Shown piece after piece: positions 6,011 to 14,362 of a stretch of DNA of 17,034 nucleotides. The stretch lies in the NCBI GenBank assembly GCA_012800215.1, contig JAAZJT010000112.1:1-17034 (forward strand). The letters run 5' to 3'. This stretch comes from Bacillota bacterium (GTDB lineage: Bacteria; Bacillota; Dethiobacteria; Dethiobacterales; Dethiobacteraceae). Below the pieces are notes generated by a model. That model did not search any database and was not told the DNA's origin. It saw nothing but the letters and a program-made list of their open reading frames with translations. Position numbers and translations under genes: made by a program. Every line of letters begins with the position of its first letter. Within the stretch, counting starts at the first letter, position 1.

Positions 6011-7649
6011 TATTTTCCTCCATTTTTTCATGACTTAATTCCCTTTTATCAGGGGGTACTTGGCGTTTACCAACATTGGTAGCCTGCCGCTGCTGCTGCT
6101 GCAGATTAAGCATATCCGGTCGTCTGCGTGACATCCACAGTGGCGGTCGGATAATCGATTTGAACATATCGCGGATTGTACCGTGTACTAATGGTGCTAA
6201 ATAAGGTACACCAAAGGACTGCAGTCCGGCCAGGTGGATGAGGATGATAATCAGACCGAAAATAACACCATAAAGGCCCATAACGGAGCCTAAAATAATT
6301 AAAGGAAAGCGTAAAATGCGCAAGGCAATGGAGGCATTAAAGGCAGGAATGGCAAAAGTAGAGATTGCTGTGGCAGACACAATAATTACCATACCGGGGG
6401 AAACAAGCCCGGCGCGAATGGCAGCATCGCCAATTACTAAGCCGCCTACAATACTTACTGCCTGGCCGACTGTTTTAGGCAGGCGGACGCCGGCTTCACG
6501 CAGTACTTCGAAAGTGCCTTCCATAAGTAAGGCCTCCGCGACTGCGGGGAAGGGGATTCCCTCCCTGGCTGCTGCAATATTTAATAGCAGAGAAGTGGGC
6601 AGCATCTCTTGGTGAAAGCTGATTACCGCCACATAAGTGGCAGGTAAGATTAAGGCAACATTTAAAACAAACAGGCGCAGCACCCGGAGGAAGAGTGCCA
6701 CAAAAGGCCTTTCATAATAATCCTCAGAAGCTTGAATAAACTGGAAAAAGCTGGTAGGAATGATAAGCATAAAAGGCGTATTATCAGTCATGACCAGGAT
6801 GCGCCCTTCCAGAATGGCGGCAGCAGCCTTATCTACACGCTCAGTATGCTCTATTTGCGGGAAAAAGGAAAAAGGAGCATCTTCAATAAATTCTTCAATA
6901 TAACCGGATTCCAAGATGGCATCCGTATCGATGGCAGCAATGCGCCGCCTTAATTCCTCTAATACGTCTTTGTTAACGATATCATTGATATAGACTAAAT
7001 TAATATCGGTGGCTGTGCGCCTGCCGGCTTTCATGGTTTCAAAACGCAAATTTTCATGTTTAATACGCCGCCGCAGTAGTGAAGTATTAATGCGCATTGT
7101 TTCTGTAAAGCCTTCACGGGGGCCGCGGACAGCGGCTTCCGTTTCCGGTTCAGCAACTGTGCGTTTTTCCCACATTCTTGTCCCGCAGATAATAATCTGT
7201 TGTTCATTATCGATAATAACTGCTGTATCGCCAGAAAGAACCCTTTTTAAAGCTTGTGTTAAATTTGGTGCCAGGGAGAGTTCACTCATGGAGGTAATAT
7301 GTTTTTGTAAAAGTTCTAAGGCATTTTCCGGAGTAAGTTTTTCTGTATACTGATTGACAATAGTGTTTGAAAGGATGGGCTGTAAAATATTATCATTAAC
7401 CATTTTTTTATCAACCAGCCCGTCTATAAATAATAAAGCCAGTTTTACGTTATCATTGCTGCTGTTAAATTCCCGGATTACCACATCATTACTTTCCCCA
7501 AGCCTTTTTTTAATTAAAGCCAGACGCTCACTAAGAATTGGTGAATCGTCATTTTCCGGTTTTTTCTCAGCAGCCGGCTTGTTTTTAGCCGGCACTGACT
7601 TTTTACCTAATAAATTTAGTTTTTTGAGAAAGGAAAAAGCACTAGTCAT
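5994..7649 (-). CDS. gerAA: GerAA-type spore germination protein
   Basis: A subunit of the germinant receptor, thought to form an oligomeric ion channel in the spore inner membrane. The 551-residue product has a large cytosolic N-terminal domain with the family motif GPREGFTE and a block of hydrophobic segments (about 318-342, 390-435 and 446-477). The conserved VGQAVSIVGGLVIGDAAIRAG lies between them. A Gln-rich basic tail follows. The first 30 residues are a Lys/Ala/Pro-rich extension (PAKNKPAAEKKPE), which makes the protein somewhat longer than B. subtilis GerAA. ATG 7649 has a G-rich, weak SD about 7 nt upstream. It is the first gene of a four-gene operon and diverges from the UPF0182 gene. 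Confidence 0.95.
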   Translation of the reverse strand: MTSAFSFLKKLNLLGKKSVPAKNKPAAEKKPENDDSPILSERLALIKKRLGESNDVVIREFNSSNDNVKLALLFIDGLVDKKMVNDNILQPILSNTIVNQYTEKLTPENALELLQKHITSMSELSLAPNLTQALKRVLSGDTAVIIDNEQQIIICGTRMWEKRTVAEPETEAAVRGPREGFTETMRINTSLLRRRIKHENLRFETMKAGRRTATDINLVYINDIVNKDVLEELRRRIAAIDTDAILESGYIEEFIEDAPFSFFPQIEHTERVDKAAAAILEGRILVMTDNTPFMLIIPTSFFQFIQASEDYYERPFVALFLRVLRLFVLNVALILPATYVAVISFHQEMLPTSLLLNIAAAREGIPFPAVAEALLMEGTFEVLREAGVRLPKTVGQAVSIVGGLVIGDAAIRAGLVSPGMVIIVSATAISTFAIPAFNASIALRILRFPLIILGSVMGLYGVIFGLIIILIHLAGLQSFGVPYLAPLVHGTIRDMFKSIIRPPLWMSRRRPDMLNLQQQQRQATNVGKRQVPPDKRELSHEKMEENNAGKR

Positions 7650-7791
7650 TTATATCGCCCCGTTATCTAAGGTAGTGTCATTTTAGAATATCTGTTAAAG
7701 CAGTTATTTTTATGCAACATTATTCTTCAGATTCATTTTGCGGCAGGAAATATATTTAATTGGCAAGAATATACAGAATGGGGGTGTCACC
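7650..7791. promoter_or_regulatory. Divergent promoter region of the gerA operon and the UPF0182 gene
   Basis: This 142-bp gap should drive both directions. For the gerA operon, minus-strand GCATA (7715-7711) and GATATTC (7692-7686) are 18 bp apart. The -35 fits the forespore sigma-G consensus, as expected for germinant receptors; the -10 fits only partly. For the plus strand, TTCATT (7732-7737) and TTTAAT (7755-7760) are 17 bp apart, a weak sigma-A candidate. The SD GGGGGTG (7780-7786) serves the UPF0182 gene. The assignments are tentative. Confidence 0.35.
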
Positions 7792-10506
7792 ATGAAAAGA
7801 ATTATGGTAATCATGAGTGCAGCAGTGACATTAGCCTTGTTTTTCTGGGCTTTATCAGGTATATATATTGACTGGCTCTGGTTTAGACAACTGGGCTTTG
7901 CCGGTACATATCTTACCTTTCTCACTTCGACCTGGCTAGTAAGATTTGTTAGCTGGTTAATTTTTGCTCTTTTTCTTTACCTGAATCTGCAGCGTACACA
8001 AAAAGCTCTGCTGGAAATGCCAAATTTGATACTCCGGCATGTATTGATGAATACACGTTTTGGCAATTTGCTGACACCTAAGCGTTTACGAGCTTTTTAT
8101 TTACTGCTGTCAGGCATAGTAACTTCTATTATGGCAGTTGTTTCTGGCAGTGAGTGGATCACAGTACGTCTGCTGAAAGCAGGCAGCTCTACGGGAGTAA
8201 GCGATCCTATTTTTGGCCGTGATCTTGCATTTTATTTTTTTAGCTTACCCTTTCTGGAACTGCTCTATCAATATTTATTAGTAATGTTTGTTGTGACCAT
8301 AGTTATTTGTGGTGCTCTTTATTTATTGGTAAGTCCACCACAGCAGCTAGGCATGCGTACAATTTTGCCTAAAGTGGGCACATCTCATCTCTCATTATTA
8401 TTGGCGGGCACACTGATGGTAGTAGCCCTTGGTTACCGCCTGCAGATGTATAATTTACTTTACTCAAGCCGCGGCATAATTTTTGGTGCTGGATATACTG
8501 ATATCCGCGTATTATTACCGGCCTACTGGTTGCTGCTTATCATCACGGTGCTAGTAGCGCTGGCTTTACTTGTAAATTTTAAAATAAAGAATGCACGTTT
8601 AATTACGAGCGGCTTGACTGCTGTAATTGTTATTTCCGTTCTCGTTAGCTATGTGCTGCCGCCTGCAGTACAGAAATTTATTGTGGAGCCGAATGAATTT
8701 GTACGTGAAGAGCCCTATTTACAGCATAGTCTGGACTATACGCAAAAGGCGTACGGTTTGGATCAATTACGACTGCGTCAATTTCCACTTGCAGCAACTT
8801 TAAGTTATGATGAACTATTAGCGAATGAAGGAACAATAGAAAACATTCGCCTCTGGGATTGGCGCCCTCTGACACTGACATATAATCAACTTCAGGGATT
8901 ACGCGATTATTATACTTTTAATGATGTGGATACAGACCGTTATAAGGTAAATGGGAAACAGGTGCAGCTGATGTTATCTGCGCGGGAGCTGCTGTCTACA
9001 AAACTGGCTTCGCCCACTTGGGTTAATATGCGCTTATTTTATACTCACGGGTATGGCGTTGTGGCAAACAAAGTTAATGCTGTATCAAAACAGCGTTTAC
9101 CGGAGTTTTTACTGCGAGATTTTCCTGTGCAGGGAGGGGACGAACTGCAGGTAGAGGTGCCACAAATTTATTATGGTGAATTAACAGACCATTATATTTT
9201 TACTGGTACGAGAACTGACGAGTTTGATTATCCTCTGGGCGAAACAAATGCCATCACGCGCTATGGAGGAGAAGGCGGCCTGCCTGTGGGAGGTTTCTTA
9301 AGGCGCCTCCTGCTGGCTTTGCGATTTTCTGATTACAGGATTCTTTTTTCCAGTGAAATTACAGCCACAAGCCGCATTCATTTTAATCGTGCCATTGTCT
9401 CTCGTGTACAGAAAATAATGCCCTATCTCAGATACGACAATGATCCTTATTTAGTAATTGATGACGGCCGCTTGTATTGGCTGCTTGATGCTTATACTGT
9501 CAGTAGTCGTTTCCCCTATGCCGAGCCTTATAATGACATAAATTATATCCGTAATTCAGTTAAAGTTACTGTGGATGCTTATAACGGCACGGTACGCTTT
9601 TATGTGTTTCAGCCTGATGAACCGCTCACTGCCGCTTATATGAAGATTTTTCCTGATCTTTTTGTATCAGCAGAGGAGATGCCGGCCGGTTTAAAGGAGC
9701 ATGTACGTTACCCGGAATTTTTATTTACTATCCAGTCACAAATTTTTGCCACTTACCATATGGAAGATACAAAAGTTTTTTATAATAAGGAGGACCGCTG
9801 GCAGATACCTCAGGAAAAGTATGGGGAAGAGATTATTTCCCTGCAACCTTATTACACAATTTTAAATTTACCTGGCGAGACGCAACCGGAATTTGTTTTA
9901 ATTTTGCCTTATACAATGTATAATCGTAACAATATGGTGGCTTGGCTTGCCGGCCGCTGTGACGGTGAGCATTATGGTCAGTTAGTCTGCTATCAGTTTC
10001 CTAAAGGCGAGCTGCTCTACGGACCGGCTCAGATTGAAGCCCGTATCGACCAGGATACCAGTATTTCGCAGCAATTGGCACTATGGAACCAGCAAGGCTC
10101 TCGCGTAGTACGGGGGAATTTACTGGTGCTGCCCGTTAACGGCACTATTCTTTATGTTGAACCATTATATCTGCAGGCAGAGCAAAGCCAGTTTCCTGAA
10201 CTGGCCAGAGTTATTGTGGCCTATGGGGATAAAATAGTAATGGAAAATACACTGGCAGAGTCTTTGGCTGCCGTCTTTGGGCTGCGACCTGGTGAGGGTA
10301 CAGAGTCTGCCGATTCAGAATCACCCGGTACTGATCCCATTGATTCCGCAGGAAAAAACTTGCAGGATTTAATTGAAGAAGCGGCAGCCCTATTTAATGA
10401 GGCACAGCAGGCACTAAGAAACGGTAATTGGTCTGAATACGGGAGTTTGCAGGAGGAATTAGGAGAGATATTACTAAATTTACAAAAACTTGGCCAGCAG
10501 CATTAA
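7792..10506 (+). CDS. UPF0182 family membrane protein
   Basis: Function unknown. The 904-residue product fits the UPF0182/COG1615 family in length and plan. Seven hydrophobic segments occupy the first 290 residues (about 4-24, 44-66, 101-118, 158-180, 199-213, 242-263 and 272-290), followed by a very long soluble domain, probably outside the membrane. Family-typical blocks include DPIFGRDLAFYFF (138-150), VEPNEFVREEPYL (298-310) and a later YGELTDHYIFTGTRTDEFDYP. An acidic Ser/Asp stretch precedes a helical C-terminal tail containing NEAQQALRNGNWSEYG. ATG 7792 is chosen because GGGGGTG lies 5 nt upstream; the longer frame from 7738 has no SD. It is the first gene of the plus-strand run leading to comEC, 34 nt before rnhA. 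No catalytic motif was recognised. Confidence 0.93.
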   Translation: MKRIMVIMSAAVTLALFFWALSGIYIDWLWFRQLGFAGTYLTFLTSTWLVRFVSWLIFALFLYLNLQRTQKALLEMPNLILRHVLMNTRFGNLLTPKRLRAFYLLLSGIVTSIMAVVSGSEWITVRLLKAGSSTGVSDPIFGRDLAFYFFSLPFLELLYQYLLVMFVVTIVICGALYLLVSPPQQLGMRTILPKVGTSHLSLLLAGTLMVVALGYRLQMYNLLYSSRGIIFGAGYTDIRVLLPAYWLLLIITVLVALALLVNFKIKNARLITSGLTAVIVISVLVSYVLPPAVQKFIVEPNEFVREEPYLQHSLDYTQKAYGLDQLRLRQFPLAATLSYDELLANEGTIENIRLWDWRPLTLTYNQLQGLRDYYTFNDVDTDRYKVNGKQVQLMLSARELLSTKLASPTWVNMRLFYTHGYGVVANKVNAVSKQRLPEFLLRDFPVQGGDELQVEVPQIYYGELTDHYIFTGTRTDEFDYPLGETNAITRYGGEGGLPVGGFLRRLLLALRFSDYRILFSSEITATSRIHFNRAIVSRVQKIMPYLRYDNDPYLVIDDGRLYWLLDAYTVSSRFPYAEPYNDINYIRNSVKVTVDAYNGTVRFYVFQPDEPLTAAYMKIFPDLFVSAEEMPAGLKEHVRYPEFLFTIQSQIFATYHMEDTKVFYNKEDRWQIPQEKYGEEIISLQPYYTILNLPGETQPEFVLILPYTMYNRNNMVAWLAGRCDGEHYGQLVCYQFPKGELLYGPAQIEARIDQDTSISQQLALWNQQGSRVVRGNLLVLPVNGTILYVEPLYLQAEQSQFPELARVIVAYGDKIVMENTLAESLAAVFGLRPGEGTESADSESPGTDPIDSAGKNLQDLIEEAAALFNEAQQALRNGNWSEYGSLQEELGEILLNLQKLGQQH

Positions 10507-10540
10507 AATTAGTTTTTGGCCAAAAAATGTGAGGGGAAGA

Positions 10541-10978
10541 ATGAAAAAAGTTATCATTTATACAGACGGTGCTTGTTCCGGCAACCCTGGTCCCGGTGGT
10601 TACGGGGCGGTGCTTCTTTACGGGGAGCATAAAAAAGAAATTTCCGGTGGTGAAAAAGTAACTACAAACCAACGCATGGAGCTGCAGGCGGCAATTATCG
10701 CCCTTCGGCAGCTTAAAGAACCCTGTCAGGTAAAATTACATAGTGACAGTGCTTATCTGATTAATGCCTTTAATCAGCGTTGGTTCGATAAATGGAAGCG
10801 TAATGGTTGGCAGAACAGCAAAAAAGAACCGGTACAAAACCGTGATCTATGGGAGGAGCTTTTAAAGCTGTCCGAGCAGCATCAGATTGAATGGATAAAA
10901 GTTAAAGGACATGCAGATGATGAGCTCAACAATCTCTGCGACCGGCTTGCCCGTGAAGCTATTCCTAAACACACCTAA
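10541..10978 (+). CDS. rnhA: Ribonuclease HI
   Basis: Cuts the RNA strand of RNA-DNA hybrids, removing R-loops and primer remnants. The 145-residue product is a minimal type 1 enzyme without an N-terminal hybrid-binding domain. All catalytic residues are in the expected places: Asp9 in YTDGACSGNPGPGG, Glu47 in MELQAA, Asp69 in HSDSAY, His124 in KGHADDE and Asp134 in CDRLA. The numbering nearly matches E. coli RNase HI. ATG 10541 follows GAGGGGA by a few bases; an in-frame ATG at 10490 would overlap the UPF0182 gene and adds residues unlike the family. It lies 34 nt after the UPF0182 gene and 68 nt before the lipoprotein gene, so a shared transcript is plausible. Confidence 0.97.
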   Translation: MKKVIIYTDGACSGNPGPGGYGAVLLYGEHKKEISGGEKVTTNQRMELQAAIIALRQLKEPCQVKLHSDSAYLINAFNQRWFDKWKRNGWQNSKKEPVQNRDLWEELLKLSEQHQIEWIKVKGHADDELNNLCDRLAREAIPKHT

Positions 10979-11046
10979 AATTTTATAGCGATGGGAACTT
11001 TTAATGTCATAGGCCGTCTATAAAAAGCATAGAGGGGGTCTTTTAG

Positions 11047-11910
11047 ATGACAAAAAAACAAATTCTGGCATTGCTGCTGGTAGTACTGGTGATCCTAGCC
11101 GGCTGTGCTGCCCGGAATAGCTCAGAAGTCGCAGATAATGCCGGTATTGGGAGCAGCCCAAAGGAGGCTTTCCCTCGTGAGGAAGGTCAGATGGCCGATG
11201 GCAGCGGGACGGGCGAAGCTGAGCAAAAACTGATTCGTACAGCCAGTCTCTCGCTGGATGTGGAAAAAATAGAGGAGTCCATAGAGGCCATTACCCTTGC
11301 TGTTAAACAGGCAGATGGCTTTGTGGCCGAATCCAGTTTGTATGATAATGTTGCCAAGAGAACGGCACGGCTTGTTTTACGCTTGCCGGCAGCACAGCTG
11401 GAAAAAGTACTGGCTGAAATTAAAACAATTGGCATTGTGCGGCACAGCAGTACAGGCAGCAATGATGTCACCTTGAACTATATTGATTTAGAGGCTAGAA
11501 TCCGTAATCTTCAGCTTCAGGAAGAACGATTACTTGAGATATTAAAGCAGGCTGAAACAGTAGAAGATATTTTACGTGTAGAAGAGGAACTGGGACGCGT
11601 ACGGGGAGAACTGGAAGCAAAAACAGCAGAATTTCGTTACCTCAAGGATCGCGTTGATTATGCCACAATTGAAATATCCCTGCAGGAAACAGTTACTGCC
11701 AGCAGCAGTATTACCGGTTCAGGGCTTAAAGGTGTTTGGCAGCGCAGCCGCAATGGCTTCGTTAAATCTATTAATGCCATGTTAACCGGAGCGGGTAATT
11801 TACTTGTTGCTCTGGTTAGTGCTCTGCCTTATTTATTTATTATTAGTTTAGCCGGAATTCCCCTTTATGTATTGATACGTAAAATCTTGGCAGCACGCAG
11901 TCGCTCCTGA
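11047..11910 (+). CDS. DUF4349 lipoprotein
   Basis: Function unknown; a predicted cell-surface lipoprotein of 287 residues. A signal peptide ends in the lipobox LAGC (Cys20), followed by a disordered acidic linker (about 25-60). The DUF4349 region spans about 62-215. It has a mixed alpha/beta part (RTASLSLDVEKIEESI, GFVAESSLYD, RLVLRLPAAQLEKVL), then a charged helix likely to be a coiled coil (about 147-202, IDLEARIRNLQLQEERLLEIL), and then DYATIEISLQE. One membrane segment (about 250-272) and a short basic tail end the protein, so it is held at both ends. GGGGG lies about 8 nt before the ATG. It is 25 nt from the comEC start, so the two are probably cotranscribed. Confidence 0.9.
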   Translation: MTKKQILALLLVVLVILAGCAARNSSEVADNAGIGSSPKEAFPREEGQMADGSGTGEAEQKLIRTASLSLDVEKIEESIEAITLAVKQADGFVAESSLYDNVAKRTARLVLRLPAAQLEKVLAEIKTIGIVRHSSTGSNDVTLNYIDLEARIRNLQLQEERLLEILKQAETVEDILRVEEELGRVRGELEAKTAEFRYLKDRVDYATIEISLQETVTASSSITGSGLKGVWQRSRNGFVKSINAMLTGAGNLLVALVSALPYLFIISLAGIPLYVLIRKILAARSRS

Positions 11911-11935
11911 TTGTTTAGTAAAGGAGGAGTTGAAG

Positions 11936-14278
11936 GTGCCTCTCCTGCCCTTTCTTGCTGCAGCCTTTGCTGCAGGTATAGCTTTGGGCAATAAGCTTCA
12001 GTTTACTGTATGGATCATGGTCATGCTAGGTTCAGCAGCGCTGATTGCTACCATGTTTTTATCTGTAAAAAAGAAGTCCGCTGCGGTGGGACTTCTTCTT
12101 TTATTTATGAGTCTGGGTATGATGACTTATCAAGCGGCTTATAATGCTATCCATATACCATTAAAACCACTGCTGGAACAGCAGGGGTATTATTGTGGTT
12201 ATATAAAAGAGGTACTGAAGCAGGGGGAGGATAATTCTCAATTTACTTTTTACATTGAAGAGTTTAGAGAGAAAGACGGAAAGTGTATCAATGTAGGGAC
12301 AGAGGTGCTGGTTAGGGTTTATCAGCAGACAGCAGAGTTTGAGCCGTCGCCTGGATTGCGCCTTTCACTGTTGGGACGGCTTACTTTGCCAGCCGGGCAG
12401 CGTAATCCCGGCGGTTTTAATTACGCCAACTATCTGGCTGCTGCCAATATTGGTGCGCATATGACTGTAAACGGGTGGGATGTCTTAATCCTGCCTGGTT
12501 TTGGTGGCAGCCGTTTTCTTTCTCTGATGGCAAAAACAAGGTCAAGAGCAGTTCATATCTTTAAACATCACTTGCCTGCAGGGGAAGGTGGTTTGGCTGC
12601 AGGCATTCTGCTGGGTGAAAAGGATGAGCTAAGAGAAGAAACACTTACGGCTTATCAGCGCTTGGGTTTGGCGCATATCTTATCTGTGTCAGGTTTGCAC
12701 GTTGGGTTTGTTGCTTCTTTTGCCACTTTCCTTTTTCAGCGGCTTTGCGGTACTCGCCGTTTCTTTTTATATTTGCTGCTGTCCGGTATTTTTATTTTGG
12801 CATATGTGTTTTTAACAGGTGCCAATCCGCCGGTTTGGCGAGCTGCCCTTTCCTGGTTTATTGCTTTAGCCGCCAGAAAGGGGGGAAGGGAAAGTTCAGG
12901 TTTGCAGGTCTTGTCAATAGTGACGCTGTTAATGTTATTTTGGCGTCCCCTGTGGTTGTTCAGCCTCTCTTTTCAACTCTCTTTCGCTGCAACTTTTGCT
13001 ATTTTACTGTTAGCGCCTCGCCTGGAAGGTTATTTTTCCCGTTTACCTAAAAGTATTGGCAGCTCTTTAGCAGTGACGCTGGCAGCAATGGCAGGAGTAC
13101 TGCCCTTACAGCTACAGCACTTTGGCTATCTGTCTTTATTTACCCTGCCGCTTAACTTGCTTTGTGTACCTTTAGTTGGTATAGTGGTTATAATTAGTTT
13201 ACTAGGTATGCTTTGTGGGCTAATTTTTTTACCTTTGGCAGCACCTTTTCTGATCACAGCTTTACCTTTCCTTGCTTTTCTCGATAAAATTCCTTGTTTA
13301 TGTGCTGCTTTGCCGCTGGGCACTTTTTATATACCAACCATTACGCCGCTTTGGCGGTGGTTTTATACATTTTTACTGATAATGATTGTTACATATCGTA
13401 AATGGCGTCCTGCGGGAGCCAAGCTTCTATTACTTTTGCTCTGTGCTGCCAATTTTGTTCTGCTGTTTTCTTTTTCTTGCCAGGGGCGGTTATCCATTAC
13501 CTTCCTTGATGTTGGCCAAGGTTTAGCAGTTCATATACAAACTCCAGCCGGTCGTCATCTTTTTTTTGATGCTGGTGGCAGTTTTTCAGCTGTGGGAGAA
13601 CAAATCATTTTGCCCTATTTGCGCCGGCACAGAGTTGATCAACTTGTCGCCCTGATTCTTTCCCATCCCCATCAGGACCATTATGGTGGAATGCCTGCCA
13701 TTTTATCAACGCTGCCAACGGAAATTTTTATCTATAATGGACAGGTCGAGGAATCCTCCCTTTATCACGGTTTGCAGCAGTTATTGGCACAGAAACAGAT
13801 ACCAAGTTTTACTCTGCATGCCGGTTACAGCTTGCAATTAGATGGTATGCAGCTGCAAATTATTTCACCGGGTAGTGAGTTTTTCTATAATACAGGTGAC
13901 GATGTAAATAATAATTCATTGGTAATGAAACTTACTTATAAAAACTTTTCCCTGCTCCTAATGGGAGATACAGAAAAGGCGGCAGTGGCACAACTTTTAC
14001 AATTGCCACCAAAGCAGCTGCAGGCTAATGTGCTGCAGGTACCACATCACGGCAGCCGTGAAGCTCTGTCTGCTGCTCTGCTGGCGGCAGTTAGACCACA
14101 GGCAGCTGTGATCTCCGTAGGCAGCAGTAATGCTTTTGGTCATCCCCATGCAGATACTCTGGATTTACTTAAACAGCAGTATATAGATATTTTTCGTACA
14201 GATTATCACGGCGCAGTAACCATTGAGAGCGATGGGAAAGGGTGGCAGACAAAAACCTTCCTCCATCCCCTTTTTTAA
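11936..14278 (+). CDS. comEC: ComEC/Rec2 DNA-uptake channel with metallo-beta-lactamase domain
   Basis: Membrane channel that carries single-stranded DNA into the cytoplasm during transformation. The 780-residue product has N-terminal membrane segments and a DUF4131-like soluble part (about 80-190). The Competence domain follows, with LGLAHILSVSGLHVG near 245 and many membrane helices to about 515. The C-terminal metallo-beta-lactamase-like domain has FLDVGQG (about 522), the metal site HPHQDH (577-582), MGDTE and VPHHGS (His704-His705). The metal ligands look intact, which favours an active nuclease domain. GTG 11936 is chosen because AAGGAGG (11921-11927) lies 8 nt upstream; an in-frame TTG at 11930 is only 2 nt from it. 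comEC usually sits beside comEA, but here they are about 8.5 kb apart. Confidence 0.95.
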   Translation: MPLLPFLAAAFAAGIALGNKLQFTVWIMVMLGSAALIATMFLSVKKKSAAVGLLLLFMSLGMMTYQAAYNAIHIPLKPLLEQQGYYCGYIKEVLKQGEDNSQFTFYIEEFREKDGKCINVGTEVLVRVYQQTAEFEPSPGLRLSLLGRLTLPAGQRNPGGFNYANYLAAANIGAHMTVNGWDVLILPGFGGSRFLSLMAKTRSRAVHIFKHHLPAGEGGLAAGILLGEKDELREETLTAYQRLGLAHILSVSGLHVGFVASFATFLFQRLCGTRRFFLYLLLSGIFILAYVFLTGANPPVWRAALSWFIALAARKGGRESSGLQVLSIVTLLMLFWRPLWLFSLSFQLSFAATFAILLLAPRLEGYFSRLPKSIGSSLAVTLAAMAGVLPLQLQHFGYLSLFTLPLNLLCVPLVGIVVIISLLGMLCGLIFLPLAAPFLITALPFLAFLDKIPCLCAALPLGTFYIPTITPLWRWFYTFLLIMIVTYRKWRPAGAKLLLLLLCAANFVLLFSFSCQGRLSITFLDVGQGLAVHIQTPAGRHLFFDAGGSFSAVGEQIILPYLRRHRVDQLVALILSHPHQDHYGGMPAILSTLPTEIFIYNGQVEESSLYHGLQQLLAQKQIPSFTLHAGYSLQLDGMQLQIISPGSEFFYNTGDDVNNNSLVMKLTYKNFSLLLMGDTEKAAVAQLLQLPPKQLQANVLQVPHHGSREALSAALLAAVRPQAAVISVGSSNAFGHPHADTLDLLKQQYIDIFRTDYHGAVTIESDGKGWQTKTFLHPLF

Positions 14279-14297
14279 AGAACATATTCGACGCTTT

Positions 14298-14326
14298 TTA
14301 ATATAATCAACTCTGTTGGATATAAT
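14298..14326 (+). promoter_or_regulatory. Promoter candidate upstream of the GT4 glycosyltransferase gene
   Basis: TTAATA (14298-14303, four of six matches to the -35 consensus) and a perfect TATAAT (14321-14326) are 17 bp apart. Transcription would begin near 14333, about 30 nt before the GTG. A second TATAAT (14302-14307) has no good -35. An imperfect 23-bp palindrome, TATAATCAAC (14302-14311) and GTTGGATATA (14315-14324), matching at 8 of 10 positions, covers the spacer and the -10 and could be an operator. Confidence 0.45.
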
Positions 14327-14362
14327 AGCTAAGGAATGAAACTCTAGGGGGGGACTTTATTT

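Noticed and set aside
7573..7593. Hairpin GCCGGCT/AGCCGGC with a 7-nt loop
   Set aside because: It falls inside the GerAA coding region where a Pro-Ala-Lys repeat explains the symmetry, with no supporting regulatory context.
10490..10523. Inverted repeat TTGGCCA/TGGCCAA at the end of the UPF0182 gene
   Set aside because: A 20-nt loop and an A-run rather than a T-run follow on the plus strand, so it is not a terminator for this operon; no other role is visible.
10981..11025. TTTTATAG/CTATAAAA inverted repeat between rnhA and the DUF4349 gene
   Set aside because: The arms are pure A+T apart from one pair, the loop is 29 nt, and no T-run follows; probably chance.
14282..14307. Possible sigma-E promoter (ACATATT and AATATAAT) before the glycosyltransferase gene
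   Set aside because: The spacer is only 11 bp, whereas sigma-E promoters need about 14-15; the sigma-A-like pair fits better.
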